NCBI GenBank assembly: GCA_030765045.1
Contig: CM060964.1
Location: forward strand, 321,974,013 to 322,038,012
Source of the DNA: Tenodera sinensis
Lineage: Eukaryota; Arthropoda; Insecta; Mantodea; Mantidae
Length of the DNA stretch: 64,000 bases
Reading direction: 5' to 3'
In this document: positions 32,579-43,764 of the stretch, piece after piece
Layout of the letters: the number at the start of each line of letters is the position of its first letter
How positions within the stretch are numbered: the first letter of the stretch is position 1
Made by a program: the position numbers and the translations under genes
The notes under the pieces: generated by a model
Seen by the model: the letters and a program-made list of their open reading frames with translations, nothing else
What the model was told of the DNA's origin: nothing
Database searches by the model: none

Positions 32579-32868
32579 GTGGTAATTATTGTTTATTTAT
32601 GTCAACAAACTTACTGTTGGTGTTTTTAAACTCACAAGCCGTGTGTGGGCAATGTGGGAAAAATACAAACTGGTTTGAGAATTCAATGTCATTTGGCAGG
32701 ATGTCACAGTAGCTTAATGGTTAGAGCACTTAATATTTACACAAAATACAGCTGTGTATATACGAAGCACTTTTAGCGCATTTAACAATTTAAATGCCTT
32801 GCGCTGGATATTGGGTAGCAGTTCTCAGCTTGTGGACATTTTAAATGGTCATCGCTCAAGAAATTAAA
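32579..32868. mobile_element. SINE S1 fragment joined to a piggyBac-like MITE end
   Basis: 32579-32730 is S1 (CAACAAACTTACTGTTGG; GTAGCTTAATGGTTAGAGCA). 32731-32868 is the reverse of 4209-4325 (ACACAAAATACAGCTGTGTA) and ends CATCGCTCAAGA next to TTAA. Confidence 0.65.
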
Positions 32869-32872
32869 TTCT

Positions 32873-33800
32873 TCATGTCAGTGGTGTATGTATTAATCTA
32901 TGTTTTAAGCTGTTGAATATGGCATGTTGATGTGGCTTTGGGCTAAGATTATTTTCTTTGATGTAGCTGTCCGTATGAGAGGGTTTTCTGTAAATGCCAA
33001 ATTCTATTTTGTTCTTGTGCCTTATGACTTTCAGGTCCAGGAATGGTAGCCAACTTTCTTTTTCAATTTCAAGGGTGAATTTTATGGCTGGATTCTGTAA
33101 GCTAAGTAGTTTTAGGGCATCCTCTGCCAATTTCTTCGGAATGATGGCGAACATATCATCCACACGTCGCACCCAAATCTTGAATATGTGTGGGAAGGCT
33201 TTTGTTACTTGTATTTCCAAATCGCTCATGAACATGTCAGCCAATGGTGGCGATAATTTAGGTTTCCCATTGCAAGTACTGAGGTGTGTGTGTAAATGTT
33301 ACCATTGAACGTGAAGAATGTTTGTTCCATGTACTAAAAGTAATATATAGTAGGTCATAGCGAATATCGGTAGCATTATTTTTATAACTGATATTTGTAA
33401 ATATGTATATATAACTTTTGTTAGAATCTATTTGTTATATATAACATGTAAACTACACTGACGTTGTCTATTGCTATAACAGGCCTAATGACAATAAAAT
33501 CTATTACTATTACTATTAGTTGGTTAAGTTCTTCTATTGTCCGTTTGGGTGTTCATAGCTTTTGCGTTTAACATAAGGTCATACGCTGACAAGTTTAGGA
33601 TTCGTCCGTTTGGGTATTTTGATTCTAACCAGTTCTTGAGGAGTCTTGGTATTTCTTTAGTTGGGATGCTGGTGAACATGGCAGTTACATCAAATGATGC
33701 TAACATTTCTTCTGGTTTTGACTTATAGTTTTTAATCTTTGTGACTAGTTCTGTTGAATTTCTTATGTTGAGGCTTTTGAGTTTATTGAAGGAGTTTAGT
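32873..33800 (-). pseudogene. Penelope-like element RT relic, copy 2
   Basis: 33524-33760 reads MLASFDVTAMFTSIPTKEIP (finger and palm), and 33250-33325 EQTFFTFNGNIYTHTSVLAM. After a one-base shift comes SPPLADMFMSDLE, then RRVDDMFAII with the catalytic DD and the end block FGIYRKPSHTDSYIKENNLS. The GIY-YIG part is absent. 33326-33517 is an inserted LINE tail. The RT end block matches 11928-13000, so the two elements belong to related families. Confidence 0.82.
33326..33517 (+). mobile_element. 5'-truncated LINE 3' end inside the Penelope relic
   Basis: About 190 bp ending in AATAAAATCTATTACTATTA with a TTA repeat tail, typical of a truncated non-LTR insertion. The flanking Penelope frame resumes on either side. 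Confidence 0.5.
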
Positions 33801-33884
33801 TTGTTTAAAAGCTACATGGCCAATTGGTAGGTTGGTGCATCTTTGTTATTTATTATTGAACTCATGCTGTCATCTTGTTGCAGA

Positions 33885-34150
33885 GAAATCACGTAAAACA
33901 TTCAGCAATCAGAGCAGAGAGGCCCCACCCATCTAACACACACCTCCCGCTCAAGCCCAGCCAATCCCCTCTGTGTGGCCCACATATAAATACGGCACCT
34001 CCAGTCATAAACGATTCTGTTGTAACTGAACCTTCACTGAGAAGACTCAGACTACGCCATCGATGATGTCCACCGCAGGTGTGGACGAAATGTCTGGACC
34101 TGAAAACTCCAGCAGACCACAGCTTTTAAGCCTGGAAGAAATCTCTAGCC
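33885..34150 (+). promoter_or_regulatory. Penelope-type terminal region with TATA-like box and hammerhead-like motif
   Basis: CCACATATAAATACGG near 33980 looks like a TATA element. 34058-34100 holds CGATGATGTCCACC, GTGTGGACGAAATGTC, a hammerhead-like core. A partial copy without the TATA part lies at 40196-40312. Its position beside the Penelope RT fits a terminal repeat of that element. Confidence 0.55.
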
Positions 34151-34565
34151 TTAATTCAAACTCCAGCCGTGAAAGCTTCTGACTACTCAAAGAACAGAAC
34201 GATATGAAGCTAGAAATTGTAAACGCATTGTTTCTGAGTTATATGGTAGTATTGCTTGCAATAAGACTGACAATGAAGGCGATGATGATAAAAGTAGTGA
34301 AACAATTCAGAATAGGTGATGAAAAAAAAAAAAAAACAACAAGAATTCAGAAGTACAATATGAACTAGGTACTGAAATCATAAGAAAATATATGTATATT
34401 GTTGGAATTTGAAAATATTTGCAAAGCAAGCAATGATGAAGATCAGGATAAGCTGAATAAAAATTTCTATGAACCCATACTTTAGATTTTGATTCAAGTG
34501 TTAACGAGGAACAAGAAGAAAAGAGTTTCAACCTACATAAAGGAAAGGAAACGAAACTGCTAGCG
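34151..34565. other. Unassigned intronic stretch
   Basis: No recognisable coding or repeat; a poly(A) run lies at 34323-34336. Confidence 0.3.
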
Positions 34566-34830
34566 CAACAGGCCATGAAGAGCCAAGGCAGTACTGGAGG
34601 ATGGGATGTAGTCAGTGCCCTGCACCCTCCCGGCCAGTTATGCGGCCTTCACAACCTGGGGTAGCTCCTCAGTCGGTCCCCCTGGGACTTACAAGGCTGA
34701 GTGTACCCTGTGCCAGACCTCCCAGTAGGGGAAAAATCTCCCAGCTGATACCGGGGATCGAACCCGGGTCCTCCGCGCTAGAGGCAAGCATGCTACCAAC
34801 TGTGCTACAGAGGTGGTCACATGGAAAGGA
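34566..34830 (-). mobile_element. tRNA-derived SINE (family S3)
   Basis: The plus strand GGGATCGAACCCGGGTCC and GCTACCAACTGTGCTACAG are reverse complements of good tRNA B and A boxes. The body (CCCTCCCGGCCAGTTATGCG) is shared with 32118-32300. The cloverleaf is embedded in repeat sequence and is not a tRNA gene. Confidence 0.7.
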
Positions 34831-35898
34831 AGCTGCAGTGGAATACTTCATTGTTGCTTGGACATCTCTACTTTTATTTTTCAAGATATGTGTTTTATGT
34901 AGAAATGAAGTCAAGGCAGTTTCTCATTACATAACAATGCTATGTGTTAAGGCAGTGTGCTATTGCAGTAATTCATTCACTTGGAACTCATAAAATTTAT
35001 TAGGAAAGAAACGGGAAGGAAATACCTTAATAGCAAGTTCTTTGTTATTATCTGGTATATTGTTTTCAGCACTTTAAGTCCATCTGCATATCACTGAGTT
35101 TGGCAGTGTTTTCAAGGCCTACATTCGATAAAACCATTCGAAACATGTCAGCACCACTTATTATAGTCCAAACAACACATACTTTCCTCATCATTCATTG
35201 GTACACATTCCTTACAGTTACACTAATGGATGGAACCAGCACTGTTTTCAATGTTCACACTAGCTGTCTCGGAATCTCTATCAGAATGGTTTAATTCTTC
35301 AAAATCACATTTCTTTGGTCCAAACTGATAAGGATGGATACCATGTTCACTCATTTTCAAAGTAGAATTTGGAATTCTGTTTCTCACCTAGTAGGTATTA
35401 ACGTGTGAGCCGTATTAGACATTTAAAACACCACGTCTTGTCTGAGTTCAGGCATCAAACTGTCAATTGCAAGTATATGAGAACCTTGGGATAGTGGAAC
35501 TGCCTGCATTGATATCTATTCTGGACCACATACCAACTAATGAAAAATTTGTTTTTGTGTTTCATTCCCCTTTTATAATATTCAGTTTCGTTGTATGTTA
35601 AGTTCAGTTTTCAGGTTGGAGGAAACCAAGGCTTTAAAAGTGAAATTTTGAAGTTCATATAGCAGTCCACTTTAGATTTGACTATTGCTGACCTTATTGC
35701 TCTTGTACCTTCAGTGAAACTTGTAATAAAAGCATTTTTACAAACATCTTGAGTAACAAGAAGTAGACAGAAGAATGGGATTTTATAGGAGTTATTTGTA
35801 GAAGAGAAGATAGAGAAAGTCATGTAAATTGTGATGCACGTGATATTTTTTCTTTTGAAGTGGTTGTTGTTGAAGTACAGTTTATCACTATGTTGCAG
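34831..35898. other. Intronic stretch, mostly unassigned
   Basis: 35740-35840 is a reversed repeat B start lying just before the last GDE1 exon. Nothing else was recognised; the frame at 35100-35294 has no family. Confidence 0.35.
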
Positions 35899-36034
35899 GG
35901 ATATGTTGCGTCAATGGAAGGAACAAGGTCTTCGAGTTATGCCCTGGACAGTCAATTTGCCGCTGGAGAAACAGTACTTCTCTCGCATTCTTAAAGTGAC
36001 ATATCTCACAGACACCATGATAGCTGAAAATTAA
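35899..36034 (+). CDS. GDE1: GDE1-type phosphodiesterase, last exon
   Basis: The exon follows TATGTTGCAG. It completes the split serine codon and encodes DMLRQWKEQGLRVMPWTVNL, then YFSRILKVTYLTDTMIAEN, stop TAA. It aligns with the human C-terminus (LKKWSAKGIQVVGWTVN to YITDSM), including the W-T-V-N motif that closes the GDPD barrel. The end is a few residues shorter than the human protein. Confidence 0.92.
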
Positions 36035-36131
36035 ATTTTAATTTAAAACAAAAAATATGAAAGCCAGTTAAACCGAAAATTATCCATTTTACACAGCAAT
36101 GACCAATTAAATCTGGATAGCCTACTAAGTG

Positions 36132-36137
36132 AATAAA
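36132..36137 (+). terminator. GDE1: Candidate polyadenylation signal of GDE1
   Basis: AATAAA lies 98 bases after the stop codon. Another AATAAA occurs near 36418, so the site used is uncertain. Confidence 0.4.
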
Positions 36138-36767
36138 AAAATTATTAGTAATACAATGTTAAATACTGAGTGATCAGCATAGAGCAAAACAGGTTTCACA
36201 GTGCTCAGCTGGCTGGTAGTGAAGCGCAAGGCTTCAGTGTGAGTTGAACTCTTGCAAATGTGGTACTGTTTGTTGGTGCAATACAATGTGCATGAAGTGA
36301 AATTATTTGGGTACCAGTATTCCATTCTCCAGAAACTATTCACTATGATTCATGTCCTTACATAATCCCTCAATTTAACCCCCTGGTTTTTATCTCTCAT
36401 GGGGATTAAAAGAGAAATCAATAAATATATATATAAATATCTAAAGGCTAGGCTTCACTTATCTTATTTTAAATTGTGAATATGTAGACCAGTTTCATTA
36501 TTCTTTAATAACATCATCAGATTTTATCTTGGTCGTCATCATGTCCTAGATATTTATATGCAGGGTGGAAGTGAAGTAATATGTCAGACTTTAAAAGAGA
36601 TTTTCTCTTATTGTGAGTAACAAAGACTAATGCCAAAAAGCTGGAAAATTTTAGTTTTCTAGAAAAAAATAGTTTTATCCAAAAATTTTATCATCACCGG
36701 GCTGAATTATTATTGATTAAAGGTACTTAATTTGTTGCTATATTCATAGAAAATTGAATAAATGACA
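36138..36767. other. Stretch downstream of GDE1, no gene seen
   Basis: 36430-36500 matches one end of the MITE at 31311. 36754-36767 is the left direct repeat of the next hairpin element. Confidence 0.4.
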
Positions 36768-36988
36768 TATTCAAGTTGTTCTCGGGCTTCGAGTCAGGTG
36801 TAGTAATGAAGAGTCTTGAGCATTTCGGGAGTGTACATCTCTCCCATCATCAGGATGATGAATGACTATGAATGATGATGGGAGAGATGTAAACTCCCGA
36901 AACATTGATGGCTCTTCATCACTATACTTGGCTCGAAGCCCGAGAACATCTTGAATATATTCGTCGCCAGGAAAGCCTCAAATCATAT
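36768..36988. mobile_element. Hairpin element family 2 with 14-bp direct flanks
   Basis: TTGAATAAATGACA occurs exactly at 36754-36767 and 36989-37002. The body is a palindrome with arms of about 90 bp (TTCTCGGGCTTCGAG against CTCGAAGCCCGAGAAC). Both arms read CTGATGATGGGAG or TGATGATGGGAG, then CTCCCGAAA, a hammerhead-like core (36818-36854 on -, 36870-36907 on +). A non-palindromic tail TTCGTCGCCAGGAAAGCCTC follows. Confidence 0.75.
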
Positions 36989-37002
36989 TTGAATAAATGA
37001 CA

Positions 37003-38846
37003 ACTTTTTCCTTTGGCGTATTTCAAAAGGTCCAACAGTTTTTGTGTAAATTAAATTTAAAAAGTCCACAATTTGTTGCCTTCTTAATTCTGTTAGAACT
37101 GGCAACATCGCACTAGCTGTGTTTACTTTCTTCCAATATTGGTATAGGTCATGCGGAATGTTTGCTTAATCACATGCAGTTGATTTTTTGCCATCGCTGC
37201 AAAAGGTGTTTAGCCTGTCTACAAGTATTGAATACTTCCTCTAAACTCTTATTTCAAATGAATCCCAATGTTATTGCACACTTGTTACTGCTAATAAATG
37301 TTAGTGATTAAAAGTATGCCCATTTTATGTTTCTAAATCTACCACATAAATAATGGTTACTCCGTGACTGTGAAATTCATCGGGCGCTAACACCAGTGTC
37401 AAATTTGTTTACCTATATATCATGAAATATTTTGATATCTTTCGTACATACTGGCACACACAAATCTTACCAGAAACATTTGTGTTGCAAATGTCATTAA
37501 CTCAGATTCATTGGCGCTCATAAGCGTCTAGTTAAATCTTGTTGGAGCAATTTTTGGTAAAAGTGCTTCCAAAAACTTCCGCAACATGTTTTACACATTC
37601 CTGTTTTTAGACTGGTAATTAGATGTATGTATGTGCTTGCTTAAAGCAAATTAGTCCCATTCAAAAACAGGCATATTGAAAATTAAATTCCCAGTTGGTG
37701 AAAACCTATAAGCAATTGCACATAAGTTATGTTGAACATATTGCCATGTAGTGTGAGTTTACATTATAAATTATTCTTTCTTAAAGGTTTAGCAGTTAGT
37801 AGTACCACACTGTTAAATTCAATATGGAATAGCAGTATTAATAACACAAGAGTGACATAACTTTTGGAATGCTCAATACACATTTGTCACATAAATATCA
37901 CAATGCAGGTAACCTCCATACTTGCAGAGCCATTAGCTGCCAACCTCAGCACCAATGCTTCATACATATGCCTTGCAGACAATATGAAACTACATGTGTT
38001 CACCACATGTGTCAGTGTTTACTATGTGCCTTTACTGTTTACTATGAAAATGAATATCATGTTCGGTCCCTGCCACTCAGAAAATAACTGAATAAGGCAA
38101 CTCACTTCTGTTCAACATGCATATGCTGTATGCTCAACAGGTAGATTTGGACTTAGCTTGTATTCGTTTCATATCAAGTGAATTTAAGCATTGCTCACCG
38201 ATTAGAGCATACATAAAGTTTCTTTTTTATGTTTCTATCATATTTGTAACTTCATAATGAATGTAATACCACAATGGTGTTGGAAGTTGAAAACAATTTT
38301 GGATGTGCTGTCACTTGATCAGCACACATAGCAAACAGCACCGCCAGCAAGCTGAAAGCTGCATAAAGTGTTCTCTCTATGCTGATCACCCAGTATAAAG
38401 AGAAGTTTGTTTTTTTGTATATGTTTCTTTTAATGTCATTTTTATAGTTCTTAGCATTTCAGAAATGCTTCTATTATTTTCAACAGAGTTCTAGTGCTCA
38501 ACTGCAAAAAAGAAATCTTGCAGAGCATTTAGATGGTGGAGCAATGACTTTATGATTTGCTTTACTGAACTTATCCCTTTACTTTCAGATATCTGTGAAA
38601 TATAAATGTTGAATATTTAAATTCATTCCAGTGATATTGTGTTATGTATGCATATTGTTTGAAGTTTCCCTTTAATTTTAAAAGTCTTGCTCATGTTTCA
38701 AGATCCAGAAGAAATGCAGTGTAATGTTCATGTTCATCACATTCATCACCAGAAACAGACTGAAATCTCTTTCATAGTTTTATGTGTAATTATAGAACCC
38801 TGAAAGCACTCCCAATTTGCAGACTTTTCAGTACTGCAATTAAATA
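37003..38846. other. Stretch without recognised features
   Basis: AT-rich. Frames at 37864-38091 have no family and no splice support. Confidence 0.35.
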
Positions 38847-39782
38847 TATGAGGTGTGACAAAGAAACCAGACTGGTAGTTTTGTGTATTTCCAGCTTTGT
38901 TGATGACAAAGAGAAGAGTGAGGGATGGGCCCTTGGGACTCTCCCTGACGTGCATATAAAATTTCACACTGCTGTGGTGGTTAGTCTGGCTGTGGGCCTT
39001 CTTAGAAATGAGTCACGTGACTGAGCTCTGTCAGAATTCCTTCACTGCATTCACAGACTCGAACCTGGTTCCTCTGAGTGCAGACTTCACTTATGGAAAG
39101 AGAAACAAGTTGCATGGTGCTAGGTCAGGTGAATATGGTGGATGTTTCATCACTGGAATGTTGTTTTTTGCCAAAAACCTCTTCACAGCCGTTGTATTAT
39201 AGGCCGGCGCATTATCCTGATGAATCCATGAGTGATTCTTCCACAGATCTGGTCTCCTTTGTCATACACATTCACAGAGGGTCTTCAGAACAGTTTTATA
39301 ATAAACTGGATTGACAGTCTGAACTTCAGACACCCAATCAATGTAGAAAACCCTTCAGATATCAAAAAAACACATTCTTTCAGTTTTCAAAGTGGAAGGA
39401 CGATCCGATTTCAGGTCGTCTTCAACGTCTTCCCTACCATCCTTGAACCCCTTAGCTCACTTGAAAACTTTCGTACGAGATAGACAATTAGCACCATAAA
39501 CTTGTTTCAACAAATCAAGTTTCTGTGGTGGGTTTTCCAAGTTTTGTGAGGAATTTGATGTTAACACATTCTACTTTAGAACATAGCATAATTCTGATGG
39601 TGTTCAGACACATGATCCGTTTCTAAGAAGGTTCACAGCCAGACTAACCACCACAGTGGCATGAAATTTTATTTACGTGTCAGGGAGAGTCCCAAGGCCA
39701 ATCCCCCACTCTTCTCTGTGTCATCGACAAAGCCAGAAGTACGCAAAGCAACCAGTCCAGTTTCTTTATTCAACACCTCATA
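38847..39782 (-). mobile_element. mariner element with long inverted ends and internal deletion
   Basis: The ends are TATGAGGTGTGACAAAG and, reversed, TATGAGGTGTTGAATAAAG. The similarity continues for about 160 bp in each direction, with TA at the borders. The coding minus strand gives LDLLKQVYGANCLSRTKVF, GREDVEDDLKSDRPST, then FFDI...VQTVNPVYYKTVLKTL, HQDNAPAYNTTAVKRFLAKN and HPPYSPDLAPCN. The third catalytic Asp (D of D34D) is Asn here. A middle portion after DRPST is deleted. Confidence 0.85.
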
Positions 39783-40914
39783 TTTATGGAGCATAAGGCA
39801 GTTTATCTAACAAATACTTTGAATAGGTGAAACAATTCCAGATCATTTTTAGTTTGACTGCCTCATTTTAACTAGGGTTGCTTTTGAAGTAAAAGTGAGT
39901 ACAAATTTTATGTATTGATAGTTACTATTATCTGAGTATTTTAGAAAGCTGTAATTTTTTTTCTCCAAATTGAACATATCATTTGCCTTTGGAGTCACAA
40001 TCAAAGGTGCTTTTAATTTTTAATATTTATAACTTAAATTATTTATTAAGTATTATGATTGTGCCTTTAAGGCATGGCATTTATTATTGCAATGTGTTCC
40101 CAACAAAGTAGCATGTTGGTAGCAAAAGTAATAGTTTCCTCAAGATTTAGGCAGCTTTGATTTAAGGTACTTTGGTTTTAAGTATGGATTAACAGCCATA
40201 AACGATTCTGTTGTAACTGAACCTTCGCCAAGATGACTCAGACCACTGCAGGTGTGGATGAAATGTCTGGACCTCTAGCAGACCATGGCAGGAATCTCTA
40301 GCCTTAACAATGGAGATATCATTTTATAGAACATGTGCAAGCGTAAACATTTTGATAAAACTTGTATGCACTGGTTGCCAAAGCTTGCAAATTTAGAAAC
40401 CTGCCATGTGACATTTGTAGGGATATGCAAAATTCACATTTGTGATAAATATTTTTGTGCAAATTTAGCCCATTTCTAAGAAAAATGCAAAGTCTGCAAC
40501 TATTTTTTAAAAAAAATATTGCAAATTTTTGTGAATGTAGACACACATTAAATGGTTTGTAATAATGAATAATATTACTAAGCATTCCACGTTCTACTGC
40601 CGGCCGCACAGGGGTGGAGTGTTGACTGATGGCACTGTGTGCCCCACCATCACGATGCCATGAGGGGCAAGCCCATTTAAACTGATGGCACTATAGAAGA
40701 ATCAAACATATCCCACTACTTCTTTATGAAGAATTGGGAGAATTGCATATACAATCCAAAACTATAGAGCAAGATGTCATTTTCAGTCACTAAAGAAACA
40801 CTTGCTTCTCTTAGCAGCAAACAGCTGCTGTTAAAGCCTTCTTTAAGCAGACTGCTTAAAAAATGTTGGTGAAACTTAATCTACTGATGTCGCTAGATCC
40901 AGCAAAGAACATTT
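39783..40914. other. Stretch with a Penelope terminal fragment
   Basis: 40196-40312 matches 34010-34145 (AAACGATTCTGTTGTAACTG; GCAGGTGTGGATGAAATGTC). The remainder is unassigned. Confidence 0.45.
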
Positions 40915-40918
40915 TTAA

Positions 40919-42501
40919 CACTAGAAGGACCGTACTGGTCATTTTGACCAGTTAACGTTCTTTAAAATAGCAGGTTTTAAAAAAATTATACACGCTTTTT
41001 ACCTTAAAGAGCCATAGCCGGTCATTTTGACCAGTGCGATTATTTCGCATGTGTCGTAACTAAGTAGTGGTAACAATGTATTCAAAAGTTATCTGAGGCT
41101 TTCGGTCATTGTTGTAACCCAGTTTAATAATGTTTAGCGCTAGAGTACACATGTCGTAACTAACAATGATAACAATGTGGTCTGAAAATAATCCAAGGTT
41201 TGCGATCATTGTGGAAGCTTAGTTTGAAAAAGTTTAGCTCCGGAACATGCGTGTTTTAGAAGTCATGTCAATATAGAGAATGGTAAAATATTTTTGAGGC
41301 CATACTGTATTATTGCCATGTCACATCATAATTACCACAAGATGAAATGTTGAATTATTTCCATAGTTTACAAGACAATGAGTCAGAAGGAGAGAACATA
41401 TTTAGTGATGATGAATTATCCTATAATGGTGATGTTGAATATATTCCTCATTAATCGGATAAAAGCAAATCGTCACAATCAGACGTTGGTGATAATACAA
41501 TGATTAAAGAACCTGTACAAGAACAGGCAAATGACCGCGCTATTGCAAACCACATGACCCTGTCCCATGCAAGAGAGGCAGATTCAATCAAGGACGTCAA
41601 GCTCCACAAGAAATAAACTTTCCAGCTGTAGGAAGTAGCAAGTCTGCTGTTGATGGTACAATGTGGACAACAATTGAAGCGGGAAACACACCTGGCAGAC
41701 ATGGGCGACACAATATTCTGACAGAAAGGCCAGGTCCTAAAGATTACGCAAAGAAACTGATAGTGAGTGGAAACTATGCCAGTGCATGGCGAGTATTGAT
41801 GGATGCTAACATTCTCCAGAATATAAATAAGTGAACCGAGATAAGGGCCCATCAAGCTCTTCAGGACAATTCTTGGGCGCTTGAGCTAGACCAACTTGAA
41901 GCAGCTATAGCCATATTGTATGCCCATGGACAATATGGAGGGAAGAACTTCCCCTTGAAATTTCTATGGTCAAAGGTGTGGGTACCACCATTTTTCTCTC
42001 GTGTTATGGGAAGGAATAAATTTACTGTGATCATGAGGGTCCTGAGATTTGATGATAAACATACATGTGACGAAAAACTGAAGACATGGCTTTGCAGCGA
42101 CCACATCAATCTGGAGTCCATTTGTACAAATTTGATGGATTTGACTAAATACAAAAATGAGCTGTTTTTGATTATCATTGTGTATTGGACTCTACTGTAT
42201 TGTTACCAGTGTTACAAACTACTTCATAATGCTAAAGTGATATAACTGAGTATGCATATCATTTATATGATCCATGTTTTGTAAGCAGTGTACTTCAAAT
42301 TGTAATGGATTCATGTTGTTTAATGAGTAAATATTATGTAAACTCCTTTAAAATGTAAATAAAGGTACTATTTCATGCATAAAATATCCTGATTTAAATT
42401 ATATTATAAATGAAACGCTGAAAACCGATTGAAAAAGGCACTGGTCAAAATGACCAATGTTGGTCCTTTTAGGTAGCAAGGCAATGTCGGTCCTTCTAGT
42501 G
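40919..42501 (+). mobile_element. piggyBac element, internally truncated
   Basis: TTAA lies at 40915-40918 and 42502-42505. Inverted ends are CACTAGAAGGACCG on both sides. Subterminal palindromes TGGTCATTTTGACCA recur near both ends. Coding from about 41345 reads MLNYFHSLQDNESEGENIFS, and 41870-42140 ALELDQLEAAIAILYAHGQY, then FPLKFLWSKVWVPPFFSRVM and RFDDKHT. These are the start of the DDE_Tnp_1_7 domain. The catalytic Asp region is missing, so it is non-autonomous. Confidence 0.85.
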
Positions 42502-42505
42502 TTAA

Positions 42506-43080
42506 AAAGCTTGCAGTGCTGCATCCCGAAACTATCTTCCTTAAAGAAATGTTAATCCCAGGTTATACTGAACTGAAGGATTATGTAGTTCAAACATGAT
42601 TCAAGTTATGAATTTGACATGGGGATTGTGTTAAATCTGTGAGTGTTTAGAAATCAGAGCTCGCTGAGAAATCTGTGCAACTAATATGGTTACCTTGTGC
42701 AATGAGTGTTTTTTTATCTTGCTAGAACAGTGTTCCTACAGATATGCAGAGAAATCTGAATGAAAGTAATCTGTACATAATGTCATTTTTTGCATTTGAC
42801 AGCTAAGTGTAATTGGTGCACCAAAAGGTATACCATAATATCAATAAATGACCAAATAAACCATTTGAAAATAACATTGATTTTTGGTAAAAATACCTCA
42901 CCTTTTGCAGATCCCTTGATATTTGTAATCATTACATTTTTAAAGCTCCCACCATGGAAAATAGTTTCTAAAGTTCCTATATTTAGTAAATATCATATAG
43001 ACAACAATAGGTGATATGCTGGTTATGGCCATGCACTTTTTAAATAGTTTGTGTGACATTTTTTAACTGCTCAAATCAAC
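42506..43080. other. Stretch without recognised features
   Basis: No coding or repeat identified. Confidence 0.3.
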
Positions 43081-43093
43081 TGAGTTTTGCATA

Positions 43094-43345
43094 TCTTTCT
43101 TTCATAGAAGTTTGAAAACATTGTTGTTGTAATTAATTTAATTTAAAAGGTGAGTTAATTAATAACACTGAACAACACTTACAACATATTTCTCCGGGAC
43201 GCGTTTCGAAGGTAACTTTCCTCCATTATCAACCGGACAATAACAATGAGTTATAATGGAGGAAAGTTACCTTCGAAACGCGTCCCAGAGAAATATGTTG
43301 TAAGTGTTGTTCAGTGTTATTAATTAACTCACCTTTTAAATTAAA
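43094..43345. mobile_element. Hairpin element family 1, copy 2, with 13-bp direct flanks
   Basis: TGAGTTTTGCATA occurs exactly at 43081-43093 and 43346-43358. Arms of about 95 bp (AAAAGGTGAGTTAATTAATA ... TCCTCCATTAT) are near-perfect inverted repeats. Reversed left arm: CCGGTTGATAATGGAGG, CCTTCGAAACGCGTCCCGG, a hammerhead-like core with self-complementary CCGG on both sides. Confidence 0.78.
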
Positions 43346-43454
43346 TGAGTTTTGCATACCTATTGTTAAAGATAAGTACCATAGTTATGAGGACATCACC
43401 AGTGTTCATGCAGAGATTTCATTGGGTTTTGGTGATATAGGCTGTGTGATAGGA

Positions 43455-43755
43455 AAATAATTAAATTCTCACACCATTAAATTCAGAAAGAATATTACAA
43501 GGGAGAATATACAGCTTACTAAATATAGGGAAAATCGAGCAAGCTTTAGAATTAGTAGAATATAGTTTAAAACAGGCCAGTGGCAGGATGAAAGTTGGCA
43601 TTTATGACAGCAGAAAGAGCTAGTTGGATAAAGATTGCCAAATGGCAAAGAAAAGATTGGCACAAGAGCCGAGAGAAACTGGAGACAATCAGGGAAAAGA
43701 GAAGAAAGAGAAAACTTTTTAGCCCTTAGATGGGCATATTGAGGAAACAAAATGA
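43455..43755 (+). pseudogene. LINE ORF2 linker fragment
   Basis: SERILQGRIYSLLNIGKIEQ, LDKDCQMAKKRLAQEP and EERENFLALRWAY fit the segment between endonuclease and RT in some LINEs (F-D-K-D-C...REEYL pattern). The RT of the same element probably resumes at 45546 after a nested repeat. Confidence 0.5.
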
Positions 43756-43764
43756 GAATGGGGT

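Noticed and set aside
34740..34820. tRNA gene on the minus strand
   Set aside because: Embedded in a repeat shared with 32118-32300; a SINE head is the better explanation.
39008..39483. Plus-strand frames of 64-83 codons
   Set aside because: They lie opposite the mariner transposase and have no family.
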